Shown piece after piece: positions 9,061-21,497 of a DNA stretch of 64,000 nt. Within the stretch, counting starts at the first letter, position 1. Every line of letters begins with the position of its first letter. The position numbers were made by a program, and so were the translations under genes. Source of the stretch: Apium graveolens. Taxonomy: Eukaryota; Streptophyta; Magnoliopsida; Apiales; Apiaceae. The stretch lies in contig NC_133655.1 in assembly GCF_009905375.1 (NCBI RefSeq), positions 165,438,967 through 165,502,966 of the forward strand. Direction: 5' to 3'. The notes under the pieces are model-generated. The model saw nothing but the letters and a program-made list of their open reading frames with translations, was not told the DNA's origin and searched no databases.

Positions 9061-11199
9061 CGAAATCCTTTTAAGGAGGGGAGACTGTAATAACCCCAAT
9101 TTTTGGAATTTTTGAAACCCTTATGAATAGTAACTTTTGCTGATGATGCTGATTAAGGAAAATTATCAGACCACGCTATATAGGAGTACTGTTATGAAAA
9201 TTCTAAGATCGTATTAGTATTCCATAAAGTAAATAAGTGTATATAAAGATCGTCATAATCCAAATTCAAACACTTTAATTTTTCCCGAAAAACCATCAGA
9301 TACCGAAAGAATTGAGTATAAGGTAACATGATTAAAAGGATTTAATTCATGGATTATAAGAGAGGATCATAAAAGGAATATAAAATATGGAGAAAGGTTT
9401 AGGGGAACCCAGGTAATAAGATCCCGGGTATGATCCCTCAAACGATAAACGAGAACGAAAGTTAAGCGAACCGTATAACAGATCAGCGGTCATTAGGCAA
9501 GTAATTAGGAGTTAATCAAAGAGGTTAGTGATGATGATGTCATCAAACCAATAACAAGAGGACAAGCATGGGAAGGTGACATAAGAATGATGACCTAAGC
9601 ATGACAAAAAGAAGTGTGTTGTTGGTTGATTGTGAACAACACAAAATTTACCATGGTAATAAGCTAATTAACAAACAAAGTGGATCAACCAAGCTAAAAA
9701 CAAATCATAACATCAAAAAACACAAAACACTTCCATTTTCAAGAAGAGCTCTCGGCTTTGTTCATTTCAAAGGAAGAAAAAAAAACTCAAATCCAAGTTC
9801 CAAGCTTTGTTAATTAGTGAGGTAATTATCTAAGGATCCTTGTACATAGATATAGATATCCTATAAGTTTAAGCTTCAAATTCCTTCACAATCTCTTCCA
9901 AAAATTCATGGAAGAAGAGAGTGAATACTGTTTTCAAGAAATTTAAATTGTTGATCTTGTGTTTTTGGTTAGATTAAGCTTTGGTAAGGACTTTCAAGGG
10001 TGATTCCAAGCTCCTTAGTTACTTTTACTCACCAAGGAAGGTATAATCTCATACCCTAGCCCTACTTTTGTATATTTAGAGTTTTTGTGTTTGGTATAGT
10101 TCATGAGGGGCATGATTGTTGAATGTTTAGAGATTGGTTAGTTTTGTAATGTTTTTGGAGTTGTAAATCTTGGATTATTGGTTAATGAACTTAAGTATAG
10201 TTTTAGTTCATGTTTGAGAATAATATAAATTGGAGAACTTGAGGTGTTGGGGCTGTTGTAGTATTGTATGGATAGAGTTTGATTGTATGGTTGATTTGTG
10301 GTTTATTTGGAGTAGGATAAAATTTGGTAATCGCGTAAACATAGCCGTCGTAATGCCCGATTTACTTTAGACTGTTTTTGTTCATAACATCGGGAACCTA
10401 GAACTCACTGTTAGGTTTTGACCATTGCCATTATTAGATAGTTCATGTTACGAGCTTCGTTTTGATATGTGGTTCACTTAAATCCGATGTACGGTTTAGG
10501 AGAAACGACCGTTTTAAGTAACGGCGTTTCGCGAACGAACCATTGCCCCTCGCCTTACTTTGAAACCTTGGTTAAGGCCCTTAAATGACTAATTGGAGTA
10601 TGAAACAATTATGTAAAGTGGATTAGGCAGTTGGTAGGGTACTCGCGAAAGAATCTCCTTAAAACTCTTAATGGTTAAATTATTAAAAATGGTGGAGCCG
10701 AGGGTACTCGAGCGATTTAAGTGAATCGTTAAGCGCAAAAGCGACTTTGGTTTAATTCAAACTTATATATTGTTTATAGGTTACCAGACTCGTCCCAACC
10801 CATTTATCACCCCCAGTCGCTCAGACAAGTTTTCTACCCGTTATACTGTTGTTGTGATGAATATATATATATATATATATATATATGCATTATCTTGTGA
10901 TAAGTGCATGATTGTTATTAGCAAATTTTGCGATATATTGGAGCATGCTGATATGGTATATATGCATGTTTATTTCATAATCTTGATATCTAATTGTTGA
11001 TTCAAATGCTTATAAGGTGCATAATACCTATTCTAGAGATAAGCAGTAGTTGCGTATACCCTTTATATAGGGGACCCAAAGGTGAACATTTTTCTAAATC
11101 GGGAGTCGATGTTCCCGAGTATATTATATATATATATTTATAATATGTAGATATAGTTTTCAAAACTATTAATCGAATAAGGTTTATTCGATAACTTTA

Positions 11200-11415
11200 T
11201 TTTAATTAATGAATATTATTTTGAATATTCATTCGAGGACTTATGACTCCGTTTATTTTATTTAATGAATATTGTGAATATTCATTCGAGGACTTAAGAC
11301 TCCGTTTATTTTATTTAATGAATATTATTATGAATATTTATTAGAGGACTTAAGACTCCGTTTATTTTATTTAATGAATATTATTTTAAATATTTATTCG
11401 AGGGCTTATGACTCC
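11200..11415. repeat. ~55-bp tandem repeat in Tekay-1 LTR, four units
   Basis: The phrase GAGG(A/G)CTTA(A/T)GACTCCG starts at 11235, 11288, 11344 and 11400 (periods 53, 56, 56). The spacer between copies is an inverted repeat built from AATGAATATT and AATATTCATT, so each unit could fold into a hairpin. It lies in the middle of the LTR. Confidence 0.85.
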
Positions 11416-11928
11416 GCTTCTTTTATTAAATAATATTCTTTATTTTATTAAAGAAAAATGTTTCGATAATCAAACTTACTTTCGATTATTCAAATAAAGA
11501 TCGTACTTTCGTATAAGTATATCTTTGGTTATTTATTACTCATTTCAAGTATGAGTTTTAAAACTTCTACTTCAATTGTTTTTATAAAGATTATCCTCAT
11601 GGGAATATTATTTAATTAATAATATTCAGATATTTTCTCATATATCGGGACTGATTTATTTCATTAAATCAACATTACTCTAAACATTCTTTAAAATGTT
11701 TTCGAGTCTTCAAAATGATTTTAAAAGATTAGAGCGGATCCCAAAACTCATTTTCAAATTTAAGATCTTCCTTTCGAAGGGGATTTAAATACTCGCTCAA
11801 AACCTGAGGTATCCGGCTCTGTGGTGTATTTTATATTCGCAACGAGGTTGTTGTTTTCATAAATGAATTAATTACTTACCCAACGTTCGGGAAGTAAGTC
11901 CATCTATTGAGTCGGCATAAGCAACATG

Positions 11929-12010
11929 GGCTCAGTGGGCGTCCATGAAAGTGTAAGTGGCTCAGTGGGAGTCCATAAAATGTGTAAGTGGTTGAGTGGC
12001 AGTCCAGCAT
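11929..12010. repeat. ~30-bp tandem repeat in Tekay-1 LTR, three units
   Basis: GGCTCAGTGGG-GTCCAT-type units start at 11929, 11959 and 11990, separated by GTGTAAGTGG phrases. The third is diverged (GGTTGAGTGGCAGTCC). Confidence 0.75.
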
Positions 12011-13188
12011 AAGGTCTTATTGCGGCTAGGGTGATGACCAGTGGGGAATTCGTCCATCTACTAGTAGAAAAGCTTACTTATTGGTATATTTGCCTGATCA
12101 GCAAGATATCAGGTTTATGCCAAGGTTTTCTCCTTTCCAAATTCATTGGATATTGCAACTCTGTTTATAATTTTCATAACAGAGGTTTTCAAGGAGTGTA
12201 TGAAATGTATATATATAGGTGTATATATATATCGAGACTTAATGAAGTATCTCGTAACTTCATTTTTCATAATGATATTTCAAAGATTGAATCTATACAA
12301 GTCTTTTCTTGTAGTCTCATCTATGTGATGAACTTTTGAAACTGATTATAACTTGAACGGTGGTAGTTCAAGTAGTATTCGGAAAAGATATAAGTATATT
12401 GGAGTATCTTGTAACTTCATCTTTTAAACTTATATCTAGTAAATGATTATCTTATGCATATCAAAGATTTTCAGAAAAACGTTGAGACAAGGTTAGATAT
12501 ATGAGATCACCTTGCAACGATATTTTTATACAGTTATAAACTGGAATTCTGTGTATATTATACATGTCAGAGGATTTAAAAGATTGTGAAAAGTATATAT
12601 GTATATATATACTGAATATTTTGCGACTTGGTCGCGTTAAGATAACAAACTTGGTTCATTTCTTTTGACCAAGACTTTCATGAGTACTATGAGAATGCTC
12701 ATATATTGTTAATTATTATACATATTATTTCGGTGGGCTTGTTGCTCACCCTTGCTTTCTTCTCTCATCACACAATAACAGATAGACAAGATGAACAGGA
12801 TCAAGCTCCCAATTCGTGAGCGGTCAGGAAACGTTCCGCAGTTTCCTATAGGCGTTGATGCCGTTGTAGCTGAGGTAGGAGCTACCAGTAGGCTAGGCTT
12901 TCAAATTTTGTTGTGCCAGACTTATGTATATTTATGAATTGTAATAATGGCAAAGAATATGTAAATTATTCAGAAACCCTTTTTAAGGTGAAATGGGTTA
13001 TAATTGTGGAATAAAATGACTTGTGTTATTTTTGGTATTCATCTCGGAGACTATAACTTGTGGTGTATGTGTGTATATTGTGGGATCACAGTACGCAGTA
13101 GTTGGTTGACTGTTAAGATTAAGTATTGATAAGGGAAATGGAACTCGTGACAACCCGAATCCCCGACCCCGGATTTGGGGGTGGTACA

Positions 13189-14736
13189 TTTGCCAAGCTC
13201 AAGTTCAAAAAGAACTTGGGAGCAGCCAAGCCAAATAGAAACATGGTGGATAAGTCAAAATTCAAATGTTTCAAATGTGGCTTGGCAGGGCATTTTGCAA
13301 ATGAGTTTAGAAAGTCAGATTCCAATAAGAAAAGGTTTGAGTCTATGGATTATAAGCAAAAATACTTTGATCTACTCAAACAAAAGGAAAGGGCTTTCAT
13401 TACACAAGAGAATGACTGGGAAGCAGATGGTTTGGATGAAGATGAAGATGTCAGCTATGTCAATCTAGCCCTAATGGCCAAGTCTGATGAAACAGAGACA
13501 AGTTCCTCAAGCAATCAGGTAATCACTACAAACCTTGCACATTTATCTAAAGCTGAGTGTAATGATTCCATAAATGACATGTCTATAGAATTGTATCATT
13601 TGTGTGTTACACTTAAGTCTCTTACTAAAGAAAATGCTAAAATCAAAGAAAACAACTTGTTTTTAAGTGAGAGGAATAATATGCTTGAGTCTCAGTTTGT
13701 TGAGTTTGAGAAACTAAAAATTGAGTGTGTAAGATTGCCAAGGAGGAATTAACTGAGTCCTTGAAAAAGGAAGAGATTTTAAAGAAGCAGCTCGAGCGTG
13801 AACAAGAGGTGATTAAAGCATGGAAAACATCCAGGGATGTCCATGCTCAAATCACCAAAGTTCAAGGAACTGAGTCCTTTTGTGATGAAGCCTGGAAAAA
13901 GAATAAAGAGAAACTAGAACCTATTTTGGTAGATGGTTTGCTGACAGATGTAGACTCGATGGATGATGAGGACTATCCGTCGGATAACAAAAAGTGTTAT
14001 CCGTCGAAAGATGAAAATCCTCATCCGTCGGCTGAGCAAGCCCATGAGCAAAGCCAAACTAATCAAGCTAAATGAGAAGTATGGGTCTGTTTCCAAGAAC
14101 TTTGTTTCAGGAGAGTCAAGTCAAGCTAAGGAAGGGAAAAAGGCTAATGTTGGTCACATGACTGTCAAACAGTTAAGTGACAGACTTGAGAAAATTGAGA
14201 TAAAAACAGAGACTAAAAGGAAAAACAATAGGAATGGTAAAGTAGGGATCAACAAACACAATAACTACACACCTGATAAATATGCTCCTAGTAAAATCTG
14301 TGTCAAGTGTGGTAGTGTAAATCATTTGTCTGTTAATTGCAAATCTGCCATGCCTACTCCCATGTCTGTTCAATCTCAATTTCCCAACATGAATGCCATG
14401 CCTCCCATGCCTGTTAATGTTATGCCTACACTGAATATGAATGCACAGTTTGCTAATATGCCATTTGCACCTAATTCATATTATGCTGCATACAGTATGC
14501 CTCAAATGCCATTTAGCATGCCTTAATGGAATAACATGTTTACACCAAGCATGCCATTTCCTGTTAGTCATAATATGCATGATAATTCTGTTGCATTTAG
14601 TAGTTTCAAAGGTACAACCCAATTGACTAAGGAAAAATCTGAAATTCCTAAGTCAAATGAGATAAGACCTAAGAAACAGAAGAAGAAAGCTAACAAGGCA
14701 GGACCCAAGGAAACTTGGGTACCAAAATCAACTTGA
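13189..14736 (+). pseudogene. gag of SIRE-A, 3' part, frameshifted
   Basis: The first half was separated by the Tekay-1 insertion at 13188/13189. A zinc knuckle near 13268-13310 reads CFKCGLAGHFANEF, so its last Cys is replaced by Phe. A long helical Lys/Glu-rich region follows, then a second intact knuckle CVKCGSVNHLSVNC near 14300, and a Met/Pro-rich tail (14350-14520). Frameshifts lie near 13725 and 14060, and TAA interrupts near 14525. The last codons read ETWVPKST followed by TGA at 14734. Near 13976, 14000 and 14024 the DNA motif TCCGTCG is read as Pro-Ser. The protein would have formed the virus-like particle and bound RNA. Confidence 0.8.
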
Positions 14737-14756
14737 TTTGATTTTGATGTGTGCAG

Positions 14757-17700
14757 GGAAACAGAAGGAATCTTTGGTACTTGGATAGTGGTTGTTCAAG
14801 ACACATGACTGGTGATTCTACCCTGCTCATAGAGTTTAAGGAGAGAGCTGGCCCAAGTATTACTTTTGGAGATGACATCAAGGGTTATACTGTGGGATAT
14901 GGCTTGATTTTAAAGGACAATGTCATCATTGAAGAGGTTGCCTTAGTGGATGGTCTCAAACACAATCTGTTGAGTATCAGCCAACTTTGTGACAAAGGCA
15001 ATTCAGTAACCTTCAACAAAGAAGCCTATGTTGTGACTAATAGTCAAAGCAACAAAGTGGTTCTCACTGGTGTGAGAAGAGGAAATGTGTACCTAGCTGA
15101 CTTCAACTCAACTAAAACAGAATCTGTAACTTGTCTTCTCAGTAAAGCAAGTCAAGATGAAAGTTGGCTATGGCACAAAAAGCTATCCCATTTAAACTTC
15201 AAGACCATGAATGAGCTGGTAAAGAAGGAACTAGTAAGAGGCATTCCTCTAGTGGAGTTTACAAAGGATGGACTGTGTGATGCCTGCCAAAAGGGAAGCA
15301 GATTAAAGCATCATTCAGGAAGAAACTTGATTCAGCAATTGAAGAGCCTTTGCAACTGCTTCACATGGATCTGTTTGGACCAGTCAATGTATTGTCAATC
15401 TCAAGGAAAATATTTTGCCTAGTAATTGTAGATGATTTCTCAAAGTTCTCTTGGACATATTTCTTAAAGTCTAAAGATGAGGCTAGTAAAATCATCATCA
15501 ATCACATAAGGCAAGTCAACAATCATCCTGATTTCAAAGTTAGAAGAATCAGGAGTGACAATGGAACTGAGTTCAAGAATTCTGTCATGAGAGCATTTTG
15601 TGAGGAAAATGGGATTCTGCGTGAGTTTTCAGCAGCAAGGACTCCACAACAGAATAGAGTAGTGGAAAGGAAGAACATATCACTTATTGAAGCTGCAAGG
15701 ACAATGCTTGAAGAATCTAAGCTACCAACATATTTCTGGGCTGAAGCTGTTAGTACTGCATGTTACACTCAGAACATTTCTCTGATTAATCAAGCAAGAT
15801 GCATGACTCCCAATCAATTGTTCAAGAACAAGAAGCCAACTCTGAATTTTCTTCATGTCTTTGGCTGTAAATGTTATATTCTGAGAAATCAAACTGATCA
15901 AAATGGGAAGTTTGATGCTAAAGCAGATGAAGGAATTTTTGTTGGATATGCTGTTGGTAAAGAATATAGAGTCTACAATCTAAGAACCAACATTGTTGTG
16001 GAATCTATACATATTGTGTTTGATGATGAAAGGATTGAAGGACTGGAAGATGGAGATTACCATGAGAGCCTCAAATTCGAAAATGTTGAGATGGTTAGTG
16101 ATGAAAGTGATGATGAGAGTGATCAAGAAACAGTCTCTAAGGATAATGCAGACAAATCTACCACCAATGAAGCACAAAACTCAACATCCATCGAGTTGCA
16201 TAATGCTTCATCCGTCAGAAGGCAATCTGTGTTATCCGTCGGAAGACAGCCTGCCTCATCCGTCGGTACTCAAAATTCACCATCCGTCGGGTTATCAAAA
16301 GAAGCAGGAAGTCAAGATAGATCACCTTAAGAAAATTCTCCTTTATCAAATCAAAGATCCACAAACTCAGAGGGAGTTTCTAGCAATCAAAACTCAATCA
16401 CACATCAAGACAATTATGAGGCCACTTCATCTAGAGCTAATCTACCTCAATAAAGGAAATGGACAAAAGATCACCCCTTTGAACTTATTATTGGTGATGT
16501 TTCTTCTAGAGTTCAAACTAGGAGAGTAACTCAGGAAGAATGTCTATACAGCAGCTTTCTGTCAAAGGAAGACTTGAAGCCATCAGAATCTTCTTAGCCT
16601 ATGCAGCCCATGCCAATTTCAAGGTCTATCAAATGGATGTCAAAAGTGCCTTTCTGAATGGAGATTTGGAGGAAGAAGTATATGTCAGTCAACCTCCTGG
16701 CTTTGAAGATCCAAATTTTCCAGAATATGTCTATTATCTTCTGAAAGCACTTTATGGACTGAAGCAAGCACCTAGAGCCTGGTGTCACACTTTATCAAAG
16801 TTTCTTTTGGAAAATTACTTCACAAGAGGTACTGTAGATAAAACTTTATTTTTCAAAAATGTTAATGGCTCTAGCATACTTGTTCAAATTTATGTAGATG
16901 ATATTATTTTTGGTTCTACAGATGAGAAACTTTACAACAAGTTTGCCAAATTAATGCAAAGTAAGTATGAAATGAGTATGATGGGAGAACTGACTTACTT
17001 TCTTGGTTTACAAGTTAAGCAAGTTAGTGATGGAATATTCATTAGTCAAACTAAATATATTTTTGATCTTTTAAAGAAGTATGATCTAATGGATTGCACA
17101 TCTGCAAAAACTCCCCTGGCTAGTACAACTAAGCTTGAATTAAACACTACTGAAAAGTCTGTGGATATTTCAAGTTATAGAGGCATGGTTGGCTCACTTC
17201 TGTACTTAACAGCTAGTAGGCTAGATATAATGTTTGCTACATGTTTGTGTGCTAAATTTCAGGCTGATCCTAGAGAATCTCACTTGATAACTATTAAGAG
17301 AATTTTCAGATATCTCAAGGGAACACCAAAACTTGGCATTTGGTACCCTAGAGACTCGGGTTTTGATCGAACTGGTTATTCAGATGCAGATTATGCAGGT
17401 TGTAGAATTGACAGAAAGAGCACAACAGGAACCTGTCAATTTCTAGGAAACAAGCTTGTGTCCTAGTTCAGTAAAAAGCAAAATTCAGTTTCTACTTCCA
17501 CAGCTGAAGCTGGATATATTGTTGCTGGCAGTTGCTGTGCACAGATTTTATGGATGAAAAATCAATTGCTAGACTATGGTTTGCAAGTTGAGAGGATTCC
17601 TATTTTCTGTGATAACACAAGTGCAATTGCCATCACTGAAAATCCAGTACAACATTCAAGGACAAAGCACAAAGACATCAAGTACCATTTCATAAGGGAA

Positions 17701-17835
17701 CATGTAATGAATGGTACTGTGGAGTCACATTTTGTTCCAAGTGAGAAGCAACTTGCAGATATCTTTATCAAGCCACTGGATAAATCCACCTTTTCAAGGT
17801 TGGTAAGTGAGTTAGGTATGCTTAATTATGCTTAA
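14757..17835 (+). pseudogene. pol of SIRE-A: protease, integrase, RT, RNase H; broken
   Basis: Protease active site DSG at 14784-14792 (LDSGCSRHMTG). Integrase zinc finger follows (WHKKLSHLNF ... CDACQKG, 15170-15300), then the core: MDLFGPV near 15365, RSDNGTEFKN near 15550, and the catalytic Glu in VVERKN near 15660. A frameshift lies near 15317. After a Ser/Thr-rich linker, the first part of RT is missing at 16565-16575. The rest is present: [32 protein letters not shown] near 16890-16920. RNase H has SDADYAGC, a TGG-to-TAG-type stop at 17464, and STAEAGY where the family has Glu in place of Gly. It ends with TAA at 17833-17835. Not functional. Confidence 0.85.
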
Positions 17836-18035
17836 ATTTATCTGAGTTATTTTGCAAATTGTAATGTAGCTAGAAATTTAGTTGACTTTTAAGTCTTGGA
17901 TGAGATTTTGGCTAAGTCGAAATTTGCATATCGGCGGATGACCCTTATCCATCGAGTTTAGTCATCCGTCGATATAGTACTCGCTAATAAAAGTCAATTA
18001 CTTTTCTGGAACACTTTATGACTCGACGGATATCA
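17836..18035 (+). other. SIRE-A post-pol spacer, left of the Tekay-2 insertion
   Basis: No ORF. It contains TCCGTCG at 17965, CGACGGA at 18024 and a TCCATCG variant at 17948. Its continuation resumes at 30666. The bases GTTTA at 18036-18040 are the target duplication of Tekay-2. Confidence 0.7.
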
Positions 18036-18040
18036 GTTTA

Positions 18041-21000
18041 TGTGGCGCCCTCCAAACCCGGGTCAGAAGTTTGGGGTCCACACACACACCTTATTTATAA
18101 CCTGCTTATAATAATAATAAAGATAATAATAATAATATATGCAGTGACCCTACTTACCAACCACCACGGACCGCAACAGGTTAAAGTATGCACACAAGCC
18201 AAATACACTAATATATTACAAACCGTTCAAATCCCAATCATTCAAACTCAAACTGAGTATTAAACTTTATTACAACTTTTACAAACTTAAATTATCCCAA
18301 AAGAAGCCTACTAGCTCAGCTTTCTCAACCTGAACCCCTAGCTCTCGCACTGGACTGGGGATCCTCTTTACCAACTGGTTCCTTTTTAACAAGAAAGAAT
18401 ATAAACAACATTGCACAAATGAGCTAACTAGCTCAGCAAGTCACAATGACAAAACTGAGAATAATGATCATCAAGTGAACATGATTATGATATCAAGTAA
18501 ACAATGGATTATAATTTAGAATTGGATATTATACTTTTAATTTAAAAACCAAGGTTAGGCTGCTGATCAGTCACGCACTAACCCCGAGCAAGGCATAAAA
18601 CATTGCTCTAACTACTGGATCCAAGGCACACATTGGCCTAACTTGACCATTATATGGTCTGACCACGAATCAGGTCCACAATTTTATAAAAATAGTCCAA
18701 TTCTAACATAATAACAGAATATGCAATAATAAACAATAACCAGAATCAATAACAACAATAAGTGTTTAACAATGAAAGGGTTTCAATCCTTGTAAGGATC
18801 AATAAGTCAATTTAAAAGCTTGAATGCTGGGTAATGAAGAATTGGATAACAGAGGAATCAACATTTCAGGGTTTCAAAGATTTGGGCTTTCAAAGCATAG
18901 GATGCAATGATTGAGTATACAAGTAATTCAGTTCAGTGTTCGGGATTTTGTTTGCATGTATTTGTAGAGTAGTATCGTATGCTTGAGATTCGTGTTTGGG
19001 TAAAAAACAATCAATGGTCTAGAAAGAATAAGGTTCATGGCTCAAGAACAATAACTGGAATCAGGGTTTGGGTTTCAGTGCTTTAAAGCACTTGCAATAT
19101 CAACAAGACTATCAAGTACTACAATATCTCGAGAAAGTTCAGAACACTTGCCTGATATTAGCTTACTACACCGCACTCGCTTCCAATTACAACTGTCTTA
19201 CTCCTCAACTATCTGTTTCCCTTTTCTACGCCTTGCCTCTTCTGCTCACATATCATAAGCATCTATCAATAATCGACTCATAGAATTCTATGCAACACAT
19301 ACTTCTATCTACCCTTCGCTTTACCCAAATCTGATTAACGAATTGAAAGTTATGCAATAATCAGTAAACATCGAATATATAAACCGACAGTCAACCAACA
19401 TATCAAATATAACACATAATACGTCACATAATCAATGACATATCATTTATAAAGACATTTCAGGTCATAAATAGGCTTTCTGGTATTTAAAATGATTTTT
19501 AAAACATTTTTCGGAATTAATTTCGGGTTAATAAACAAGGTTCGGTTGGCCAATTCTGGCTCCGAAATAATTTTAGAATAATTATCGAGCCTTGGAAATA
19601 ATTTAAAATAATATTTTAAAGCTCGAAACTATTTTTCAGAATTTTCAAATCATTTTTAAAATAATTAAATCTAATTAAATAATTAATTAAAATCAATTAA
19701 TAATTAATTAAATCAATTAATCAATTAATTTTTGAATTAATTGACCAATTAATCAATTAAAAATTACCTAAAATTAATTAACTAATTAATTCAGATTTAT
19801 TTATGAATTAAAAATAATTTTTGGAATTAAAATAATAATTTTTAGAATTTTCAGAAATTAAAAATGAATTTTTATAATAAAAATAAATAGGAAATATGAT
19901 TTTTAAACATTTTATAAACAGGAATCCTAAATTTGCAAAGTCTGGAAACTTCAGGGACCTAACTGTATCGTCCCCAAAAGTTTAGGGACCAAACTGCAAA
20001 TATTACAGTCTAGTCGCCGGAAAACGTCGGGGTGGCCGGAGAACACGTTCTCGGCGTCCTCACCCCACCAACACCTCCAGATCACATCTATACTTTACCA
20101 GGAACACAACCAAGCCAACAAATCGTTCTAATCATCTCTGAGTTGGCCGGAATTTGGCCGTGAAGTTTGCCAGTTTCCGGCGAACTTCGGAAATATTCAA
20201 AATACAACTCCCTTCTCTACAGACCTCGGTGATTCATGAAACTTTTACGACTGGATTGCAAATTTCACAGTGAACACAACCCACTATATCACAACATCAA
20301 TCTATTACAGAATAAGAAACCCCCAAATTTCAATTAAGAACATTCATACGGGTTATAAACCCTAATTTTGAAATTCGAAAATCAACTCAAATTTGAACAT
20401 GTTATTGAACTCCAAATCAGACGTATAATATACCAAAATCATCAGGAAAACAAGCTCTACAACATGCAATCATCAAATCATACAAACAATCATCCGAACA
20501 AAAATTCATATTTTTAATAAAATAAATTCGAAAATAATTAAATTTTTAAAAATTAAACCTTTGATTCTGCAGGTGTATGGATTACAGATTCTGATAGAGT
20601 TTCTCAAGACCTTCAAATCCAGTACTCGAGCTTTTCAAACTAAGATCAATAACGCCTTCAAAAGTTGGTTTGATTCTTGAAACAGTTTATGAATATAGGA
20701 TTTTTCTCTGTAAAATTATATATTTATCTGTCTGCACATGATTTTGATACGAAATAAAATACGGAAAAAGGCTATTTGTATTTACGGAAAATTAGTATCC
20801 CGTTGGATCATTCCGGATATAAAACGGTACGTTTATTTGTAAAAACTGATCCAAACGGTATCGGTTTTCGGGATAATTATCCAAATCAGTACAATTTGTA
20901 CTGCGGTCTTGGTCTCAGCGCCTAGTTACACGTACTACGAAGTGATAATTGGGATAGTTTAATAAAAAGCTCCCGTTTATCGAAAATACGGGTTTTATTG

Positions 21001-21459
21001 ATTTACCTAAACGAATATTGTATCGAAAATGTTACGCCGGGACCCGCGCAGGATAAACCGTACACCGGATCGAAAAAGTCGAAACATGGAATATGCTCGG
21101 AATATTACAATTAGGTTAGGAAGGAGTTCTCGGAAGAGTTTCGGGTTCCAAAAACGTAACAACGGGTGACGTCGGTTGGTTCCCGTTTTTATAAAATAGA
21201 TTTTAATTACCCGGAAAAAGATTTTATAAATTTCATATGATTCTTATAAATCCATAAATCAACATAAAAATAATTAGGATGATATGACAATTATTTATAT
21301 TTTATTTTGGACATATAAAAAATTAAAATACTCAATTAATATTATTTTTGAATATCCAAGTACAGATAACACTTAACAATTAACTCACAGAATAGATACT
21401 GAACACACATAATAATTATTTAATAGCAAAAATAATTACGATATATCCCGGATATTATA
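18041..21459 (-). repeat. 3' LTR of Tekay-2
   Basis: On the + strand it runs from TGTGGCGCCC to GGATATTATA. The right copy ends TATTACA, so the terminal CA has become TA here. The purine tract TTTTAAGGGGGGAAGGA (read on the minus strand, 21460-21476) adjoins it. The middle (19640-19900) is extremely AT-rich with AATTAATTAA repeats. Small open frames such as 18018-18263 and 19068-19283 are LTR sequence and recur in the other copy, so they are not genes. Confidence 0.93.
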
Positions 21460-21497
21460 TCCTTCCCCCCTTAAAAGGATTCTGTCCTCAGAATCTC

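Larger units (their letters stand above)
2831..13188 (+). mobile_element. Tekay-1: Tekay/Del-like Ty3/gypsy element with degraded interior
   Basis: The order is 5' LTR remnant (2831-3517), Met-tRNA primer site (3522-3533), interior, polypurine tract (9069-9085) and 3' LTR (9086-13188). The 4.1-kb LTR and a chromovirus-type integrase tail support the Tekay lineage. It interrupts the gag of SIRE-A, which resumes at 13189. The bases TTTGC at 13189-13193 are the likely target duplication; the left copy is off the window beyond the nested Tat element. The two LTR copies differ at about 23 of 688 positions by eye, while the interior has many frameshifts per domain and pieces out of the usual order. 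Confidence 0.8.
9086..13188 (+). repeat. 3' LTR of Tekay-1 (4103 bp; PPT at 9069-9085)
   Basis: Begins TGTAATAACC after the purine-rich tract TTAAGGAGGGGAGAC and ends GGTGGTACA, followed by SIRE-A gag. Its last 690 bp match the 5' LTR copy at 2831-3517. Inside are an AT-dinucleotide run (10860-10886) and two short tandem arrays, listed separately. Small open frames here (for example at 9601 and 12031) show no domain and fall in LTR sequence, so they are not called as genes. Confidence 0.85.

Noticed and set aside
9601..9813. 70-codon open frame in the Tekay-1 3' LTR
   Set aside because: Lys/Asn/Ser-rich, in LTR sequence, no domain and no family support.
18018..18263. Paired open frames in both Tekay-2 LTRs (18018, 27249; 19068, 28280)
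   Set aside because: They recur only because the LTR is duplicated; no domain, and antisense to the element.
19640..19900. AATTAATTAA-rich stretch as an origin or matrix-attachment site
   Set aside because: The same AT-rich stretch sits at the same place in the other Tekay-type LTRs, so it is a feature of the LTR; nothing specific points to an origin.
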